Source: Gammaproteobacteria bacterium
Lineage (GTDB): Bacteria; Pseudomonadota; Gammaproteobacteria; Pseudomonadales; Azotimanducaceae
DNA: 64,000 bases
Direction: 5' to 3'
NCBI GenBank assembly: GCA_026707735.1
Contig: JAPOWH010000002.1
Coordinates: forward strand, 248,001 to 312,000
The position numbers and the translations under genes were made by a program. Below, in pieces: positions 63,201-64,000 of this stretch (positions within the stretch are counted from its first letter, which is position 1; the number at the start of each line of letters is the position of its first letter). The notes beneath the pieces are model-generated. The model saw nothing but the letters and a program-made list of their open reading frames with translations. It did no database searches and was not told where the DNA came from.

Positions 63201-64000
63201 GCGGTTCCTGACGTAACAGTGATTCCAAACTCGGCCAACCGAAATCTGTCCGCTGAAATTTCCGAACTCTGGAACACCGGATTCACGTTCCGTATGTTTG
63301 ACGATGACTTCACGATGGACATCGACTACACGGACGTCGCGTTTGAAGGTCGAGTGGAGCGAATTGGCGTGGGTGCTGTTGTCAATCAGAACGAAGCGGG
63401 ATTCGAGCAGTTCATCAAGGATCGGTGTGGGAATGACACTCTGGTTGACTATGACAACCAGAACAAGTATCCCATCGAACAGTATCCAGGCATTCCGCGG
63501 AACCCGTTGGACTACGTTGCTCAAACTCCATTGTCGGAGCAACAATGCAGGCTCGAGGCTGCAAATGAATGGATTGCTCAAGAGAGTACTGTATCTGGTG
63601 GAGTCATCGTACGTGAGAACGGTAGGCTCGTTCAGGCCTCAAATGCCTGGATCAATCAAGGCGAATATCGCACTCGTACGTTGATTGCTCAGGGCGGCTA
63701 TAGCTTCGAAGGTTCGGAAATACCGTTCATTGGTGGAGACTATGGCAACTTCAACGTGTCATTCTCGATGACGAAGATGCTAGAGCTCAGCCTGACTCGG
63801 TTCGCTGCGGGTTCAGGACATGGCTACGCGGGGGTCAAAGTCGACGGCGTTGGAAACCGAAATGCTGTCAATTTCTGGGCTGGCTCGAATTTGGGTACGC
63901 CGTTGCCTCCCACGCCTGAATACAGAATCAATCTCGGACTGCGATGGTTCAGTGGACCTCATACCGCACAGCTCAGCACGCGCTGGCATGACAGCATTAC
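60207..64000 (+). CDS. large TonB-dependent receptor with calcium-loop-like insertions (cut by window edge)
   Basis: An outer-membrane transporter; at least 1264 residues, open at the right edge. Signal peptide 1-25 ends ALA|Q. It is followed by a very acidic stretch (residues 26-52, mostly Glu/Asp) and the TonB-box/plug start MVITGSYIRRDN. The plug has NIRGLGTRATMTMMD and RVETILDGASALYGSEAVSGVVNV. The barrel region contains several Asp-rich loops of DxDxDG type: D341-D349, D587-D595, D609-D617, D619-D628 and D650-D660 (DVDGDGIPD). Such loops resemble thrombospondin-3/EF-hand calcium sites. Its size suggests an oligosaccharide or peptide substrate, but this is not shown. The gene has its own promoter. 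Confidence 0.93.
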   Translation, partial: MRLRLGSLLAILASGALLWTTSALAQEEQTEEGEEEQVEAESADDADEEGEAIDNMVITGSYIRRDNFDTPSPMDIITELDIELAGTPDLGDIIFDQTYQVGVNANAAPFEHPTGRADDQSVQRGVEVWANIRGLGTRATMTMMDSHRVPANVQGYGPGTRRSGSDVNSLYPGIAIGRVETILDGASALYGSEAVSGVVNVIPQKNFDGFRANYSSQQAIEGGAPSKSFELLAGAQSEKSSAIFAMAIRDVDRMAATERPQFIISSAGWTGQLLPTWSETGSSNPGDWRVPFRDANGELVPWTPSGWAQFPTGGAPSGWLATSGPWYLYPQGEPIRLVVDDFDNDGLPDVEEFTYASTTIEDTAGRLRVLRKVDPGCGYDFGAGYNSLDGERFAAGSVSAAGGLGYTDTTRKGNFLNEYLTGNVWGRETRTTGDEAGSHGSEYDCRRVTTDFQDMQTPQDREQGMAFFEHRFNDYVSFHGEVTISRLESRGRQNDWFGIDEWQAAAGADNLSPFIPFAIGSNPGNPFRAFADGSNTCDLLPNLPGCDEFTDGRWYTYVDDNGTPDNPADDVTRTIDRHAETELSYIDANGNGVYDYLQEAGEWLVFAQDLNGDGLPDRDVNGDGIAQDNELNNREAQHSAQHRVILLPLDSDVDGDGIPDRFDPDSHGTIGVRLFEDARLNQLAAHPKQPYVHESYPWLNGDMSFDHRAQLSDMRLRLGTTIEIPDTEWYINADWVWALNKRENDWLEPIWHWAVNSFRCSGGRDGQQCFNPFSTSWLASDPETGELLPQWRDKGDDAWNTTLETRNAGIIPRADQRLVGFVLFDLIASNSNLFNLWYNDAPVGFAIGMHHRIESEEYRPNQVGAASLGSSVVSFQYTEEQTDAVFTEFRWPLISHPRWGEMEVQTAIRYAEFTGRGSLAASGEVANFNVTIPKFAMSYTPTRNLSWRFSRTEGFVLPGMFQLFNVTDGEYSSQETVRDYICDGLPELPQCSGVGPGGAVPDVTVIPNSANRNLSAEISELWNTGFTFRMFDDDFTMDIDYTDVAFEGRVERIGVGAVVNQNEAGFEQFIKDRCGNDTLVDYDNQNKYPIEQYPGIPRNPLDYVAQTPLSEQQCRLEAANEWIAQESTVSGGVIVRENGRLVQASNAWINQGEYRTRTLIAQGGYSFEGSEIPFIGGDYGNFNVSFSMTKMLELSLTRFAAGSGHGYAGVKVDGVGNRNAVNFWAGSNLGTPLPPTPEYRINLGLRWFSGPHTAQLSTRWHDSI

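Noticed and set aside
1-64000. tRNA, rRNA, CRISPR, insertion sequence or prophage
   Set aside because: Scanning the spacers by eye found no cloverleaf, repeat array, transposase or integrase; most spacers are too short to hide one.

Overview
The window is a dense, chromosomal stretch from a Gram-negative bacterium. It is almost certainly a free-living aerobic gammaproteobacterium, probably of an uncultured or marine-type lineage, with roughly 50% GC. The case rests on gene order more than on single proteins. UPF0149-pepP-ubiH-gcvT-gcvH-gcvP lies divergent to zapA-ssrS-fau, as in Escherichia coli, and rppH-ptsP, lgt-thyA-folA, tkt-pgk and metK-metF are also present. A lipid A acyltransferase, two TonB-dependent receptors and an outer-membrane-type lipoprotein support a diderm envelope. 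No rRNA, tRNA, CRISPR array, transposase or phage gene was seen. The one RNA gene is 6S RNA.

Layout. 1-0.9 kb: start of a TonB receptor cut by the left edge. 1.2-9.6 kb: DUF192, lipid A acyltransferase, ilvE, argE, ilvD, hemE and fabV (amino-acid, heme and fatty-acid synthesis). 10-14.8 kb: a purine/pyrimidine-type permease with a C-terminal ATPase-like domain, a DUF1330 protein, and an overlapping pair of a beta-RFAP-synthase-like protein and TrpB2. 15.4-18.4 kb: dapD, then folA-thyA-lgt on the other strand. 18.6-23.8 kb: a plus-strand block (ABC-2/pseudo-peptidase giant, NRDE protein, atypical SDR) inserted between lgt and ptsP. 23.8-32.4 kb: ptsP, rppH, a DUF255 thioredoxin-like protein, a CmcJ/NvfI-type oxygenase homologue, an unknown lipoprotein and an SDR. 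32.5-39.7 kb: a tightly overlapping seven-gene run with the complete P/H/T part of the glycine cleavage system. 39.8-42.5 kb: ZapB-like, ZapA, 6S RNA, fau, def and rpiA. 42.6-49.4 kb: D-2-hydroxyglutarate-dehydrogenase-like flavoprotein, pgk, tkt, metK and metF. 49.4-51.3 kb: a degenerate CheA/ChpA-like protein. 51.4-56.9 kb: ald and an aa3-type cytochrome c oxidase operon. 56.9-59.8 kb: small accessory genes. 60.2-64 kb: a large TonB receptor cut by the right edge.

How the genes fit together. One-carbon metabolism is unusually concentrated: gcvT/H/PA/PB make methylene-THF, fau recovers 5-formyl-THF, folA and thyA use folate for dTMP, metF makes methyl-THF and metK makes AdoMet. Central carbon (tkt, pgk, rpiA) and amino-acid genes (ilvE, ilvD, argE, dapD, ald) surround it. 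Genes are packed with 1-29 bp overlaps. Several convergent pairs share stop codons, leaving no room for intrinsic terminators.

Most unusual items: the permease-ATPase fusion, the TrpB2/beta-RFAP-synthase-like pair, a ChpA-like protein whose kinase and receiver catalytic positions look lost, an orphan ABC-2 permease fused to an inactive M1-like domain with a golvesin-like tail, a TonB receptor with calcium-loop motifs in its barrel, and a repeated half-site array in front of fabV.
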